This document shows positions 1 through 7,781 of a stretch of DNA of 64,000 nucleotides, one piece after another. The notes beneath the pieces are model-generated. The model saw only the letters and a list, made by a program, of their open reading frames with translations. It was not told where the DNA came from and did no database searches. The stretch comes from Deinococcus roseus (lineage in GTDB: Bacteria > Deinococcota > Deinococci > Deinococcales > Deinococcaceae). Every line of letters begins with the position of its first letter. Position 1 is the first letter of the stretch. Location: the NCBI RefSeq assembly GCF_014646895.1, contig NZ_BMOD01000002.1, positions 372,001 through 436,000 of the forward strand. The letters run 5' to 3'. Both the position numbers and the translations under genes were made by a program.

Positions 1-69
1 CTCCGTGCTGTATTTGGGATTCAGCTGGTCTGGATGGGTCATCTCCAGATGGGTGATGGTCTTTTGCAT
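1..69 (-). CDS. Unknown protein, N-terminus only (runs off left edge)
   Basis: Only the first 23 codons are present (MQKTITHLEMTHPDQLNPK...), too few to assign a family. The start is the ATG at 69-67. A perfect -10 hexamer TATAAT (complement of 77-82) sits 7 bases upstream, so the message is probably leaderless. The gene follows the terminator of the preceding minus-strand operon and is therefore its own transcription unit. The N-terminus is compatible with a small cytoplasmic enzyme such as an acetyltransferase, but that is a guess. Confidence 0.6.
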   Translation of the reverse strand, partial: MQKTITHLEMTHPDQLNPKYSTE

Positions 70-91
70 GTCTGACATTATAAACGGCCAG

Positions 92-119
92 AAAAAATCC
101 CCTCTGAATCAGAAGGGAT
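92..119 (-). terminator. Rho-independent terminator of the DUF4097/DUF2089 operon
   Basis: On the minus strand a stem of about 9-11 bp (ATCCCTTCTGA / TCAGAGGGGAT with wobbles) is followed by a run of six T. It lies 45 bases after the stop of the last operon gene and just upstream of the next gene's -10 box. Confidence 0.75.
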
Positions 120-164
120 CATGCAGGATCTGGGGAAATTTGTGGGGTGGCCCTCTGGCCTCTG

Positions 165-341
165 TCATTGCCGTGCAGCTTCCAGCACCACCGTTTCACG
201 GTCCATCTGGCGGGCGAGCCTCACCAGGTACTGGGCAACCCGCCTGTACCAGCGGGGTTTGAGGGGTCTTAAAGCGCGGGCAATTTCGGCCTGGGTGTAG
301 AGTTCCTGAAGTCTTTGTTGTGCATGCTGGTGGCTGTCCAT
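165..341 (-). CDS. Small hypothetical protein, last gene of DUF2089 operon
   Basis: A 58-residue basic protein of unknown function, rich in Arg, Gln and Ala and probably helical. I chose the ATG at 341 because AAAGAG lies about 7 bases upstream. A GTG at 365, in frame and only 7 bases after the stop of the DUF2089 gene, is an alternative giving 66 residues. It is the fourth gene of a minus-strand operon that ends at the terminator 92-119. Its position and spacing argue that it is real; nothing in the sequence gives a function. Confidence 0.5.
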   Translation of the reverse strand: MDSHQHAQQRLQELYTQAEIARALRPLKPRWYRRVAQYLVRLARQMDRETVVLEAARQ

Positions 342-372
342 GGTGTTTCTCTTTCTGGAAGCCACCGATGCG

Positions 373-729
373 CTATTTCTTCAGTCTGCGCAGGGCTTCC
401 TCAGGGGTGATTTCTCCTTTTTCCAGCAAGTCCAGGGCAAGTTCGCTGGGGTCCGGTTCCACGGGTTCGTACCCGAGGTCCCGCAGCATGCCTTCAAATC
501 TGGCCCGAACGGTGGGGTAGGAGATGCCTAAAATGCGTTCCACTTCTTTGAGGTTGCCCCTGACTTTGATGTAGAGCCTCAGGAATTCCAGGCTTTCCGG
601 CACCAGGGTGGCAAATTCATTGAGTTCGAAGTGGCCTTTCACCGTCACCTGGGACTCCACAAAGGTGAGTTCTGTGACGATGGGTTTTTCCTGAACTCCG
701 GGAAAGGGGATGGGAATCGGTTTGAGCAT
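373..729 (-). CDS. DUF2089 family putative DNA-binding protein
   Basis: A 118-residue protein. The middle part (LEFLRLYIKVRGNLKEVERI, then LGISYPTVRARFEGML) reads as the helix-turn-helix-like core of the DUF2089 family. The C-terminus (LLEKGEITPEEALRRL) is a SHOCT-like amphipathic pair of helices that also occurs at the N-terminus of the first two genes of the same operon. By family it is probably a cytoplasmic regulator, possibly controlling its own operon; this is inference. It starts 35 bases after the upstream gene's stop. Confidence 0.75.
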   Translation of the reverse strand: MLKPIPIPFPGVQEKPIVTELTFVESQVTVKGHFELNEFATLVPESLEFLRLYIKVRGNLKEVERILGISYPTVRARFEGMLRDLGYEPVEPDPSELALDLLEKGEITPEEALRRLKK

Positions 730-764
730 GTTTCCAGCTTAGCCCTTTCAAACAGAGGGGTGAA

Positions 765-1322
765 TCATTCGATGGTCAGGCGAACCTGTGATCCTTCCTC
801 ATCTGTAAAGTCCATCAGACGGCCCACTGGAGGGCTGCTCTTGAGCAGGTCGGGGATCATCTGGGGGTCAATGCCCTGCTCTGCAATCATGCCCAGGGCT
901 TCTTTGGGAATCAGTTTGAGGGCGTGGTCTGCGAGGGCCAGGGGAATGTTGGTCCGCATGCTGGCTCCACCAGAGCTCTCAAATTCCACTTTCAGGGTGG
1001 TGGCGGTTCTGGACTGTCCAGCCCCAAAGCCTTTGCGGATGCCACTCAGGGCAGATTCGAGGGCACTTTCGATGGTGGTGTCGATGCGGGGAGGACGGGG
1101 AGGAAACGGTGGGTCAGGGAACTGAGCACCAGAGCGGCCATTCAGGATGGTTTCCACTTCTGCGGTGCCCAGGGCTTCATTGCGCAGCAAACCCACATAG
1201 CGTTCCCATTCATCATGAGAGAGTTTCAGACGGGGATTGAGGGCAGAAATCAGCTTGAAGGAATCGTCGGCGCTCAGGCGGCCCTGCTTGACCATGTCGA
1301 GGATTTTCTTGATCTGGTCCAT
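765..1322 (-). CDS. SHOCT-like N-terminal domain protein, unknown function
   Basis: About 185 residues. The N-terminus (KKILDMVKQGRLSADDSFKL) resembles the SHOCT-like segment of its operon neighbours. A Pro-rich stretch near residues 68-78 leads into a C-terminal domain I do not recognise. No signal peptide or membrane segment is visible. The ATG at 1322 is preferred over the GTG at 1328 because AAGGAG lies 8 bases before the ATG but only 2 before the GTG. The gene begins 12 bases after the stop of the upstream DUF4097-like gene, so the two are translated from one message. Confidence 0.7.
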   Translation of the reverse strand: MDQIKKILDMVKQGRLSADDSFKLISALNPRLKLSHDEWERYVGLLRNEALGTAEVETILNGRSGAQFPDPPFPPRPPRIDTTIESALESALSGIRKGFGAGQSRTATTLKVEFESSGGASMRTNIPLALADHALKLIPKEALGMIAEQGIDPQMIPDLLKSSPPVGRLMDFTDEEGSQVRLTIE

Positions 1323-1334
1323 GTGCACTTCTCC

Positions 1335-2111
1335 TTACTTGACCCGCAGGTCGATGTCGCCTGCATTGACGTTGATGGTGACGCTGGCGTCGCCTGATCC
1401 TACGGTGGCTTCATAGCGGCCTCCAGTGACGGTGCCGCCGCTCTTGGTGGTGGGAATCCCGATGGCATCAAAGTCGCCTGCGGTGAGGTTGACATTGACC
1501 CGGGCGTTGCTGCTGGGGGTCAGGTTGAGGTCGAGGTCTCCGGCCAGCAGTTCGATGCCATGTTTGCCTTCCCTCAGGTCTGCAGTGATGTCCACATCTC
1601 CGGCCTTGGCACTGATGTCAAATCCGATGATGTCCACCAGGTCCACATCTCCGGCCTGAATGTCCATCTTCACGAAGGCGGGAACGCCCTGCACTTCGAT
1701 GTCTCCGGCCAGCAGGTGCACTTCCAGGCGCTCCAGAAAGGTGGGGACTTCCAGGTTCACATGCACGGGTTTGAACTTGCCCAGCATGCCCACCATCTTG
1801 TCGATGAAACCTGCACCCTGCACTTCAAAGTTGCGCTGGTCATCCACGATCCAGGTGTTGCCCTCGGTGCGGATCTGGATGCCGTCGGTGTTGTGGCCCA
1901 CCAGCTGGGGGGTGCTGACGTTGGGGTTGCCTTTGACCTTGAGGTCTCCGGCCCGCAGGCTGATGCGCAGAACGCGCTCGTTTCCGGTGCTGGGCAGTGA
2001 GATCTGTTTGAGCTGGGGCTCCTGGTGTCCAGTGAGCAGTTCCTGGGCTTCTTCGGGGGTGATTTTTCCCTGTTCCAGCAGTTCTTTGACTTTGTTTGAA
2101 AAATCGGACAT
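1335..2111 (-). CDS. DUF4097-like beta-helical protein with SHOCT-like N-terminus
   Basis: 258 residues. The N-terminal segment (KVKELLEQGKITPEEAQELL) is SHOCT-like. The remainder is a run of short repeating beta strands containing AGD motifs (LRAGDLKV, LLAGDIEV, IQAGDVDL, AKAGDVDI, LLAGDLDL, LTAGDFDA, VNAGDIDL), typical of DUF4097/LiaX-type adhesin-like folds. No signal peptide is seen, so a cytoplasmic or membrane-associated role is likely; in other bacteria such proteins belong to cell-envelope stress systems. AAAGGGAG directly precedes the ATG. First gene of the operon, behind the promoter at 2226-2254. Confidence 0.75.
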   Translation of the reverse strand: MSDFSNKVKELLEQGKITPEEAQELLTGHQEPQLKQISLPSTGNERVLRISLRAGDLKVKGNPNVSTPQLVGHNTDGIQIRTEGNTWIVDDQRNFEVQGAGFIDKMVGMLGKFKPVHVNLEVPTFLERLEVHLLAGDIEVQGVPAFVKMDIQAGDVDLVDIIGFDISAKAGDVDITADLREGKHGIELLAGDLDLNLTPSSNARVNVNLTAGDFDAIGIPTTKSGGTVTGGRYEATVGSGDASVTINVNAGDIDLRVK

Positions 2112-2225
2112 AACTCCCTTTCTGTGTTCAGGCAGTGTTGGTGTTCAGCGGGTTGTGGTGAGGTTCAGAGTCAACGTTTGGAGTGGCCCTGCGGTGTGAT
2201 CCGCCTGCCTGCCTTCTTGAAAAGA

Positions 2226-2254
2226 TAGTAAAACAAATCTTCTATTCTGTCAAT
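2226..2254 (-). promoter_or_regulatory. Sigma-70 type promoter of the DUF4097/DUF2089 operon
   Basis: Minus strand: -35 TTGACA (complement of 2249-2254), 17-base spacer, -10 TACTAT (complement of 2226-2231). This is close to the housekeeping consensus and leaves a leader of about 110 bases before the start at 2111. A second TATAAT-like box lies about 45 bases further upstream. Confidence 0.8.
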
Positions 2255-2289
2255 AGAAACTCACTGATTATAAAGCTTCATTTTCTATT

Positions 2290-2318
2290 TTGATTTTTCA
2301 TGTCTGGGACGGTATGCT
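2290..2318 (+). promoter_or_regulatory. Leaderless promoter of HD-domain gene
   Basis: -35 TTGATT (2290-2295), 17-base spacer, -10 TATGCT (2313-2318), then 6 bases to the ATG at 2325. Transcription would begin at or next to the start codon. Confidence 0.7.
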
Positions 2319-2324
2319 GCTTCC

Positions 2325-2855
2325 ATGACCCGAGATGAGGCTTACAACCTGATGTGCCAGCACACCCCCAGCGAGTCCCTCAGACGCCACATGCTCAATG
2401 TTGAAGCCGCCATGCGTTACTATGCACGGCTGTGGGGAGAAGACGAGGAGCAGTACGCCATTGCTGGCTTGCTGCACGACTTCGACTATGAGTTGCACCC
2501 CGAAGAACACCCCTTCTGGGGCGTCAAACATTTGCAGGAAAACACCGACGTTTCTGAGGACATCATCAATGCCATCCTGGGACATGCCAGTTACAGCGGC
2601 GTTGCCAGAGAAACCCGACTTGCCAAAACCTTATTTGCTGTAGACGAACTGACCGGATTGATCCAGGCCTCTGCCCTGATCCGCCCCGACAAGGACATCA
2701 AAATGCTGGAACTCTCCAGCGTCAAAAAACGCTTCAAAAACAAAGCCTTCGCGGCAGGGGTCAACCGGGACGAGGTGCAGGAAGGCACCCAGGACCTGGG
2801 TCTGGACCTGGACACCCACATGGCCCATGTGTTGAAGGCCATGCAGGAGATGTGA
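2325..2855 (+). CDS. HD domain protein (putative metal-dependent phosphohydrolase)
   Basis: 176 residues. The HD signature is visible: His22, then His51-Asp52 in LLHDFDYE, and a later His in ILGHASYSG, consistent with metal ligands of the HD/HDIG superfamily. Such single-domain proteins are predicted cytoplasmic phosphohydrolases; the substrate cannot be read from the sequence. There is no ribosome binding site; the -10 box ends 6 bases before the ATG, which supports this start. The downstream minus-strand genes are convergent and 12 bases away. Confidence 0.8.
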   Translation: MTRDEAYNLMCQHTPSESLRRHMLNVEAAMRYYARLWGEDEEQYAIAGLLHDFDYELHPEEHPFWGVKHLQENTDVSEDIINAILGHASYSGVARETRLAKTLFAVDELTGLIQASALIRPDKDIKMLELSSVKKRFKNKAFAAGVNRDEVQEGTQDLGLDLDTHMAHVLKAMQEM

Positions 2856-2867
2856 ACTTCTGGGGGT

Positions 2868-3149
2868 CTAATCCTCTGTCCCAATCGAAAAACTCTGCTC
2901 CAGCAAATCCTTGCTGTAGGTCTTGAAGGCCAGCATGGTCTGGGTTTTGACGATGCCGTCGATTTTGCGCATGTTCTGGGTGACCACTTCATCCAGAGCG
3001 GCGTAATCGGGCATGCGGATCACAGCCACGATGTCCCAGTCTCCGGTGACGCTGTACACATCGGTGACGTGGGGAACTGCAGCCACTTCCTGGGCCGTTT
3101 CGACAATGCGCTTGCGTTCAGCCTGAATCAGAACCAGAGCGGTAATCAT
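2868..3149 (-). CDS. Lrp/AsnC-type RAM (ligand-binding) domain protein
   Basis: A 93-residue protein consisting of just the effector-binding/oligomerisation domain of Lrp/AsnC regulators (VTDVYSVTGDWDIVAVIRMP, DGIVKTQTMLAF), with no DNA-binding helix-turn-helix. Stand-alone RAM proteins form multimers and bind amino acids; here it may sense a ligand for another protein. It begins 17 bases after the stop of the potassium channel gene, so it is likely co-transcribed with it. Confidence 0.85.
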   Translation of the reverse strand: MITALVLIQAERKRIVETAQEVAAVPHVTDVYSVTGDWDIVAVIRMPDYAALDEVVTQNMRKIDGIVKTQTMLAFKTYSKDLLEQSFSIGTED

Positions 3150-3166
3150 GATTTCAGAATACCCGT

Positions 3167-4153
3167 TCAGACGGATCTTATCGACAGCAGTTCCAGCTTT
3201 TTGACTTCTTCGGGGTTGCCAATCACCAGCAGGGTGTCTCCAGCCATCAAGAGCAGGTCGGTCTCATAACGGTAGACCTCTCCAGAGGCCCGTTTCAGGG
3301 CAATGAAGGTGATGCCACACATCAATTGCACCTCTCTGGGGTGCTTGCCAATCAGGGCACTCTGGGAGGCCACCTGCACCCCTTCCATCTGAAACCCCTG
3401 TGCTCCAAAGGTGATGTCTTCCAGCACACTGACCATGCTGGATTTGAGGAGGCCACGGGCCACGCTGACCCCGGAGAGGCGGTGCAGGTTGATCACCTCG
3501 TTGGCCCCTGCACGCATCAGTTTCTTGCTGGCAGTGTCCTCGCTGCTGCGGGCCACAATGTGCAGCCCGGGGCTCAGCTCGCGGGCAGAGAGCACCACAT
3601 AGAGGTTCATGGCATCTTCTCCCAGCACAGCCACCAGCGTTCTGGCCCGGTCAATTCCGGCCTGCAGCAGCACCTCATCCTGGTTGGCATCTCCCTCCAG
3701 CACCAGGAAGCCTGCATTTCTGGCTGCCTGTGCACGCTCAGGGCGGTGGTCCAGGATCAGAAAAGGCTGCTTTGCTGCATGGAGTTCTCTGGACACCTGT
3801 TCTCCCACCCGGCCATAACCGCACACAACAATGTGGTCCTGCAGTTTTTGCATGTGCTTCCGTTCCTTTTTGAGTTTGCCCTGATCGCTGATGGCATTGG
3901 TGATCAACACCTCCACCACCTGGGTGAGGGAATACAGCACCAGACCCACTCCAAAGGACATCAGACCGATGGAAAGCCATTTTCCGGCAGTGCTGAAGGG
4001 GTTGACCTCTCCCAGACCCACCGTGGTCAGGATCATGATGGTCTGGAACATGGCGTCTGTGAAAGACATGTCTTCCAGAACCATGTACCCAAGGGTTCCC
4101 ATGGCCTGGACCAGCAAAATGAGCAGCAGTGCAATCTGAAGCTGCCTGGGCAT
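3167..4153 (-). CDS. Potassium channel protein with RCK/TrkA-N domain
   Basis: 328 residues. Two membrane segments (about 6-24 and 58-85) flank a pore loop with the filter TTVGLGE (43-49). A cytoplasmic RCK-N domain follows, with the nucleotide-binding glycine motif VVCGYGRVGE (about 110-119), then an RCK-C domain (about 245-325). This is the architecture of ligand-gated prokaryotic K+ channels. The filter has Leu and Glu where TVGYGD is canonical. The ATG is preceded by TAAAGT at 6 bases, so the message is probably leaderless. Forms a pair with the downstream RAM-domain gene. Confidence 0.88.
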   Translation of the reverse strand: MPRQLQIALLLILLVQAMGTLGYMVLEDMSFTDAMFQTIMILTTVGLGEVNPFSTAGKWLSIGLMSFGVGLVLYSLTQVVEVLITNAISDQGKLKKERKHMQKLQDHIVVCGYGRVGEQVSRELHAAKQPFLILDHRPERAQAARNAGFLVLEGDANQDEVLLQAGIDRARTLVAVLGEDAMNLYVVLSARELSPGLHIVARSSEDTASKKLMRAGANEVINLHRLSGVSVARGLLKSSMVSVLEDITFGAQGFQMEGVQVASQSALIGKHPREVQLMCGITFIALKRASGEVYRYETDLLLMAGDTLLVIGNPEEVKKLELLSIRSV

Positions 4154-4209
4154 GGTCTCACTTTAAGGGGTCAGCGTCCAGCCATCGGTCATCAGGAGTA
4201 GACACCTGC

Positions 4210-5001
4210 TTACAGCAAAGTTCGCACCTGCCAGAGTTCCGGGAAGAACTGGTAGTCCAGTGCTTTTTTCAGGTAACCCACACCAGAAGTCCCACCCGTG
4301 CCGGATTTCTCTCCAATGATGCGCATGACCGTGCGCAAATGCTTGAAGCGCCACTGCTGAAAGGCATCTTCCAGATCAATCAATTTCTCAGCAAGGTTGT
4401 AGAGGTCCCAGTGCTGCTCTGGATGCGCATAAACCTCTTTCCATGCATTCAAGACACTGCCATGGGCTGTGTAAGGCTCTGTGAAGTTGTCTGTCAGGGC
4501 GTCCGAAACCTGGAAGCCCCTTCTGGACAGCAGCATCAGCACAGCGTCATACAGTCCAGGCTGCTCATAGGCCTGCTGCAACTGCTGGTGCACCTCCGGG
4601 GTTCTTTCATGCATGTGCAGCATGTGTGGGTTTTTGTTGCCCAGTTTGAATTCCAGTTCCCGATACTGGGCGCTCTGAAAACCGCTGGAGGTGCCCAGTT
4701 TGTCCCGAAAGCCCACATACTCGCTGGGGGTCATGGTGCCCAGGGTGCTCCAGGCTTCAATCAGTTGTTTCTGGATGACCTTGATGCGGGCGAGCATTTT
4801 CAGGCTTTCTTGCAGGTGGTCTTGCATGATGGCCTGCTGTGCAGCCTGCAGTTCGTGCAAAGCAAGTTTCATCCACAGTTCACTGACCTGGTGGATCAGA
4901 ATGAACAGCATTTCATCGTGGTGGTCGCTCTGGGGGTGCTGGGCACTGAGCAGTTGCTCCAGGCTCAGGTAGTCGCCATAAGTCAGGGTCTGTCTGGTCA
5001 T
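4210..5001 (-). CDS. kynA: Tryptophan 2,3-dioxygenase
   Basis: About 263 residues, near the usual length of bacterial enzymes. It opens the indole ring of L-tryptophan with O2 to N-formylkynurenine, the first step of kynurenine degradation, in the cytoplasm with heme. Diagnostic motifs: YGDYL (8-12), HDEMLFILIHQVSELWMKL with the distal His37, and FKHLRTVMRIIG holding the proximal heme His near 220, followed by GTGGTSGVGYL. I chose the internal ATG at 5001 because a perfect TATAAT ends 7 bases before it (leaderless) and because family members start just before the YGDYL motif. No other kynurenine gene is adjacent. Confidence 0.93.
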   Translation of the reverse strand: MTRQTLTYGDYLSLEQLLSAQHPQSDHHDEMLFILIHQVSELWMKLALHELQAAQQAIMQDHLQESLKMLARIKVIQKQLIEAWSTLGTMTPSEYVGFRDKLGTSSGFQSAQYRELEFKLGNKNPHMLHMHERTPEVHQQLQQAYEQPGLYDAVLMLLSRRGFQVSDALTDNFTEPYTAHGSVLNAWKEVYAHPEQHWDLYNLAEKLIDLEDAFQQWRFKHLRTVMRIIGEKSGTGGTSGVGYLKKALDYQFFPELWQVRTLL

Positions 5002-5232
5002 CCAGGTGATTATAAAGCCAATCTGTTCTTTTGGTGCTGCCCGTCCCTGCTGCGGCACCGGTTTTTCAGGAACACCTTCACCGCAACCTGTTCACTTTGT
5101 CATGAAAGCCAACAATCATCCGCCGAGCTTCAAATCCCCAAACTCTTCATGAGAATCAACCCCCAGAAAATCTCATCTTGTCAAAACTTCATATTCAAAG
5201 CTGAAATTTAAGGTTTCTAATCTTGTAATTCA

Positions 5233-5271
5233 TTTGTAATCAATACAAAAACCATCAAAAGTGTTTTGATG
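5233..5271. promoter_or_regulatory. Two adjacent perfect palindromes upstream of the metalloprotease gene
   Basis: TTTGTA-N5-TACAAA (5233-5249) is followed 3 bases later by CATCAAAA-GTG-TTTTGATG (5253-5271). Both are exact. They lie 50-90 bases before the protease start and may be operators. The rest of the kynA-protease intergenic region (5002-5322) is AT-rich with no coding signal. Confidence 0.4.
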
Positions 5272-5322
5272 TGATGTAAGAAAGAAAATAGAAATGGTCT
5301 TTTGATAAAAATAAAGTCAACC

Positions 5323-6699
5323 ATGCGAGGAAATGTCTTCCACTCCAAACACCTGCCAGCCCTTGCCACCCTGTTGCTGTTTGGCCTCAGTGCCTGCAGT
5401 TCCAGCACCGTGGTCATCCCACAAGGAGGGGTGACTGCCGTCAGTGTCAATCCCACTGTTCTGCAAATTTCCACGGGTCAAAGCGAAACCCTTGATGTCA
5501 ATGTCACAGCCACAGGCAATGTCGATCAAAGTGTCACCTGGAGCAGCACCAACTCCAGCGTGGTGGTGGTGGATGCCAGTGGAAATGTCACCGCTCTGAA
5601 AGCAGGAACCGCCACCGTCACTGCCACCAGCAAGCAGAACCCCAGCAAGAAAGGCACCTCCAGCATCACCGTGCAAGATGCCAGTGTTGTCACTTCCGTC
5701 AGCATCGCTCCAGACACCCTGGATTTGCAGGTGGGAAGCACCCAGACCCTCAATGCCAGTGTGTCAGGCTCAGGAAATTTTGACCACGCGGTCAGCTGGA
5801 GCAGCAGCGATTCCAGTGTGGCCACCGTCAATGCCAGTGGGCAGGTCAAAGGCCTCAAAGAAGGCACAGTGCTGATCAGTGCCACCAGTGTGTTGAATGC
5901 AACGCAAACCGGAATGGCCACCGTTCACATCAAGAAACCCAGCAGTGCTGATGCTTTCAACATCACCCTGGTTTTTCCTGCAGGCACCAAACTCACCACC
6001 ACACAGAAACAGGCCTTCACCGATGCCGCCAACCGCTGGTCTCAGGTCATCACTGAAGGTCTTGCAGATTTCAACGGTACCGCAGGAGACCAGATCCTCA
6101 ATGTGGACGATCTGCAAATCACTGCAGATGCCATTGACATCGATGGACCCGGAAAAATCCTGGGACAGGCTGGACCAGAATTCATCCGGGATGAGAACGG
6201 ACTGCCCATCACAGGCCTCATGCGCTTTGACAGTGCAGACATGGCCAGCATGGAAGCCAAAGGCACCCTCAAAAATGTGATCCTGCACGAAATGGGCCAT
6301 GTGCTGGGCATTGGTACCCTGTGGGACAAATTCATCATCCAGAACGGCACCCCCAAATGCCAGACTGCCACCTCCATCTTCTTCAATGGAGCCAGAGCCG
6401 TGATGCAATACAAAGCCCTGGGCAAAACGGGCAATGTTCCCGTGGAAAACAGCGGCGGCGCAGGCACCAAGTGCGGTCACTGGAGCGAAAGCACCTTTGA
6501 CAGTGAACTGATGACCGGTTTTGCTGAAAATGGTGCCATGCCCCTCAGCAAACTGACCGTGGGTGCCCTGGAAGACCTGGGTTATCAGGTCAGTTACAGT
6601 GCTGCCGATGCCTTCGTCATGCCTGCCCTGCTGCAAAACATCCAGAAAGAAGACCTGGACCACGGAGAAATCCTGCTGGGTCCCAGAGGCAGGCTCTGA
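5323..6699 (+). CDS. Ig-like (Big_2) lipoprotein with zinc metalloprotease domain
   Basis: 458 residues. Signal sequence with lipobox LSAC (Cys about 25), two bacterial Ig-like domains (about 34-120 and 122-205, each with the SVTWSSTNSSVV / GTATVTATS type pattern), then a catalytic region with the zinc-binding HEMGHVLGIG motif (about 325). A Cys-containing segment ending in LGYQV resembles the leishmanolysin-like/M8-type secreted proteases of bacteria. Predicted to be anchored outside the cytoplasmic membrane. Start: ATG at 5323, five bases after TAAAGT. Two palindromes lie upstream. Substrate unknown. Confidence 0.82.
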   Translation: MRGNVFHSKHLPALATLLLFGLSACSSSTVVIPQGGVTAVSVNPTVLQISTGQSETLDVNVTATGNVDQSVTWSSTNSSVVVVDASGNVTALKAGTATVTATSKQNPSKKGTSSITVQDASVVTSVSIAPDTLDLQVGSTQTLNASVSGSGNFDHAVSWSSSDSSVATVNASGQVKGLKEGTVLISATSVLNATQTGMATVHIKKPSSADAFNITLVFPAGTKLTTTQKQAFTDAANRWSQVITEGLADFNGTAGDQILNVDDLQITADAIDIDGPGKILGQAGPEFIRDENGLPITGLMRFDSADMASMEAKGTLKNVILHEMGHVLGIGTLWDKFIIQNGTPKCQTATSIFFNGARAVMQYKALGKTGNVPVENSGGAGTKCGHWSESTFDSELMTGFAENGAMPLSKLTVGALEDLGYQVSYSAADAFVMPALLQNIQKEDLDHGEILLGPRGRL

Positions 6700-6799
6700 G
6701 TTTTCTGGTCTGAGCTCCCAGACACCTGCTGTTCCCCGGATTTGAAAATCCGGGGGTTGTTCATTTTGAAAGGCATCCTTTCCCTGCAAAACCCTTACC

Positions 6800-7237
6800 A
6801 TGAAAGGCATGTTTCCTGGAAAAGTGCGCCCTGCCATCGTGTGCCTGTGGATTGAACTGGTGTCTCTGGTTCTGGGCATTTTCTTGCTGGCAGGCCTGAT
6901 GGTGTTGGTGCAGCAACTGAATTTGTGGGATGTCAGCACACTGGGTGAACTTGATGCTGTTCAGAGGATGATGGTCTGGGGCGTTGTGGCGTTTGCCATT
7001 CTTTACACCATCGGCATGACCATCTGGCACCATCTGGTCATTCAGGGTCTGCAAAAAGGCCAGTCCAGCGCCTGGCTGCAGGGGTGCATCCTGTTTGGCC
7101 TCAGCATCTTGCAAGGCAACCTGATCACAGGCATCCTGGGCCTGATTTACCTGCTGGATCCTGAGGTCAGAGATTTTTACCATGGAAAGACTCCTGCAGG
7201 GCACATGTCTCAGGAGGAGGTCTGGCCCGGGCCTTGA
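6800..7237 (+). CDS. Small integral membrane protein, unknown function
   Basis: 145 residues with about three to four hydrophobic segments (about 12-38, 58-80, 92-122). The C-terminal pattern (GLQKG ... LLDPEVRDFYHG) resembles that of the protein at 55727-56149 (GLQQG ... LFDRDVQDYTQG), so the two are probably members of one small membrane protein family. No recognisable ribosome binding site. Its stop codon overlaps the -35 of the next gene's promoter. Confidence 0.65.
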   Translation: MKGMFPGKVRPAIVCLWIELVSLVLGIFLLAGLMVLVQQLNLWDVSTLGELDAVQRMMVWGVVAFAILYTIGMTIWHHLVIQGLQKGQSSAWLQGCILFGLSILQGNLITGILGLIYLLDPEVRDFYHGKTPAGHMSQEEVWPGP

Positions 7238-7261
7238 GTCTGGGCCTGTTCCCTTTACAAT
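7234..7261 (+). promoter_or_regulatory. Promoter of the DUF2269-like gene
   Basis: -35 TTGAGT (7234-7239), 16-base spacer, -10 TACAAT (7256-7261). The leader carries AAGGAGG 6 bases before the ATG at 7289, so unlike many neighbours this gene has a conventional leader and ribosome binding site. Confidence 0.65.
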
Positions 7262-7288
7262 GAAATCCAGAAAGTAAGGAGGAACACA

Positions 7289-7744
7289 ATGAAGTTTCTG
7301 GTCCTGATTCATGTGCTGTCTGCCATCATTGGCGTGGGACCCACCTATTTTGGCCTGTTGTTGCTTCGGCAAAATGCAACCCCCCAGGAGCTGCAATCCA
7401 GCCTGAAAACGGGCAAACTGCTGGAATGGTTTCCCAAAATCGGGGGAACGCTTGCGGTGCTGACTGGCCTCGCCCTGGTGCTGATGGCGAACTATGGACC
7501 TTTCAGACAGCTGTGGCTGATGGGCTCCCTGATCCTGTACATGCTGATTCAGGTGACCGTGATTGCTTACGTGGCACCCAGAGCAGACAAACTGTCCCAT
7601 TGGGTGTTCAATCCCCAGAACCAGAAAGCAGACGCTCTGCCTGCAGAACAGCAGGCCCTGCTCAGCAACGTCAGCACAGGACACTGGATTGCTGCCAGTC
7701 TGGGCACCCTGCTCTTCACCTTCATGATCCTCAAACCCCACTGA
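7289..7744 (+). CDS. DUF2269-like integral membrane protein
   Basis: 151 residues with four predicted membrane helices (about 3-26, 50-70, 75-97, 128-148). The N-terminus (LIHVLSAIIGVGPTYFGLLL) and overall layout resemble the DUF2269/YbjM-like predicted membrane proteins; no function is established. Strong ribosome binding site AAGGAGG. The gene is convergent with the histidine kinase gene 37 bases downstream. Confidence 0.72.
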   Translation: MKFLVLIHVLSAIIGVGPTYFGLLLLRQNATPQELQSSLKTGKLLEWFPKIGGTLAVLTGLALVLMANYGPFRQLWLMGSLILYMLIQVTVIAYVAPRADKLSHWVFNPQNQKADALPAEQQALLSNVSTGHWIAASLGTLLFTFMILKPH

Positions 7745-7781
7745 GGGGTGAAGCCAGGACACAGGCGTTCAACGCTGGATT

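Noticed and set aside
4129..5211. Open frame opposite kynA (about 360 codons)
   Set aside because: Antisense to kynA, which has intact heme-ligand motifs; no start signal for this frame.
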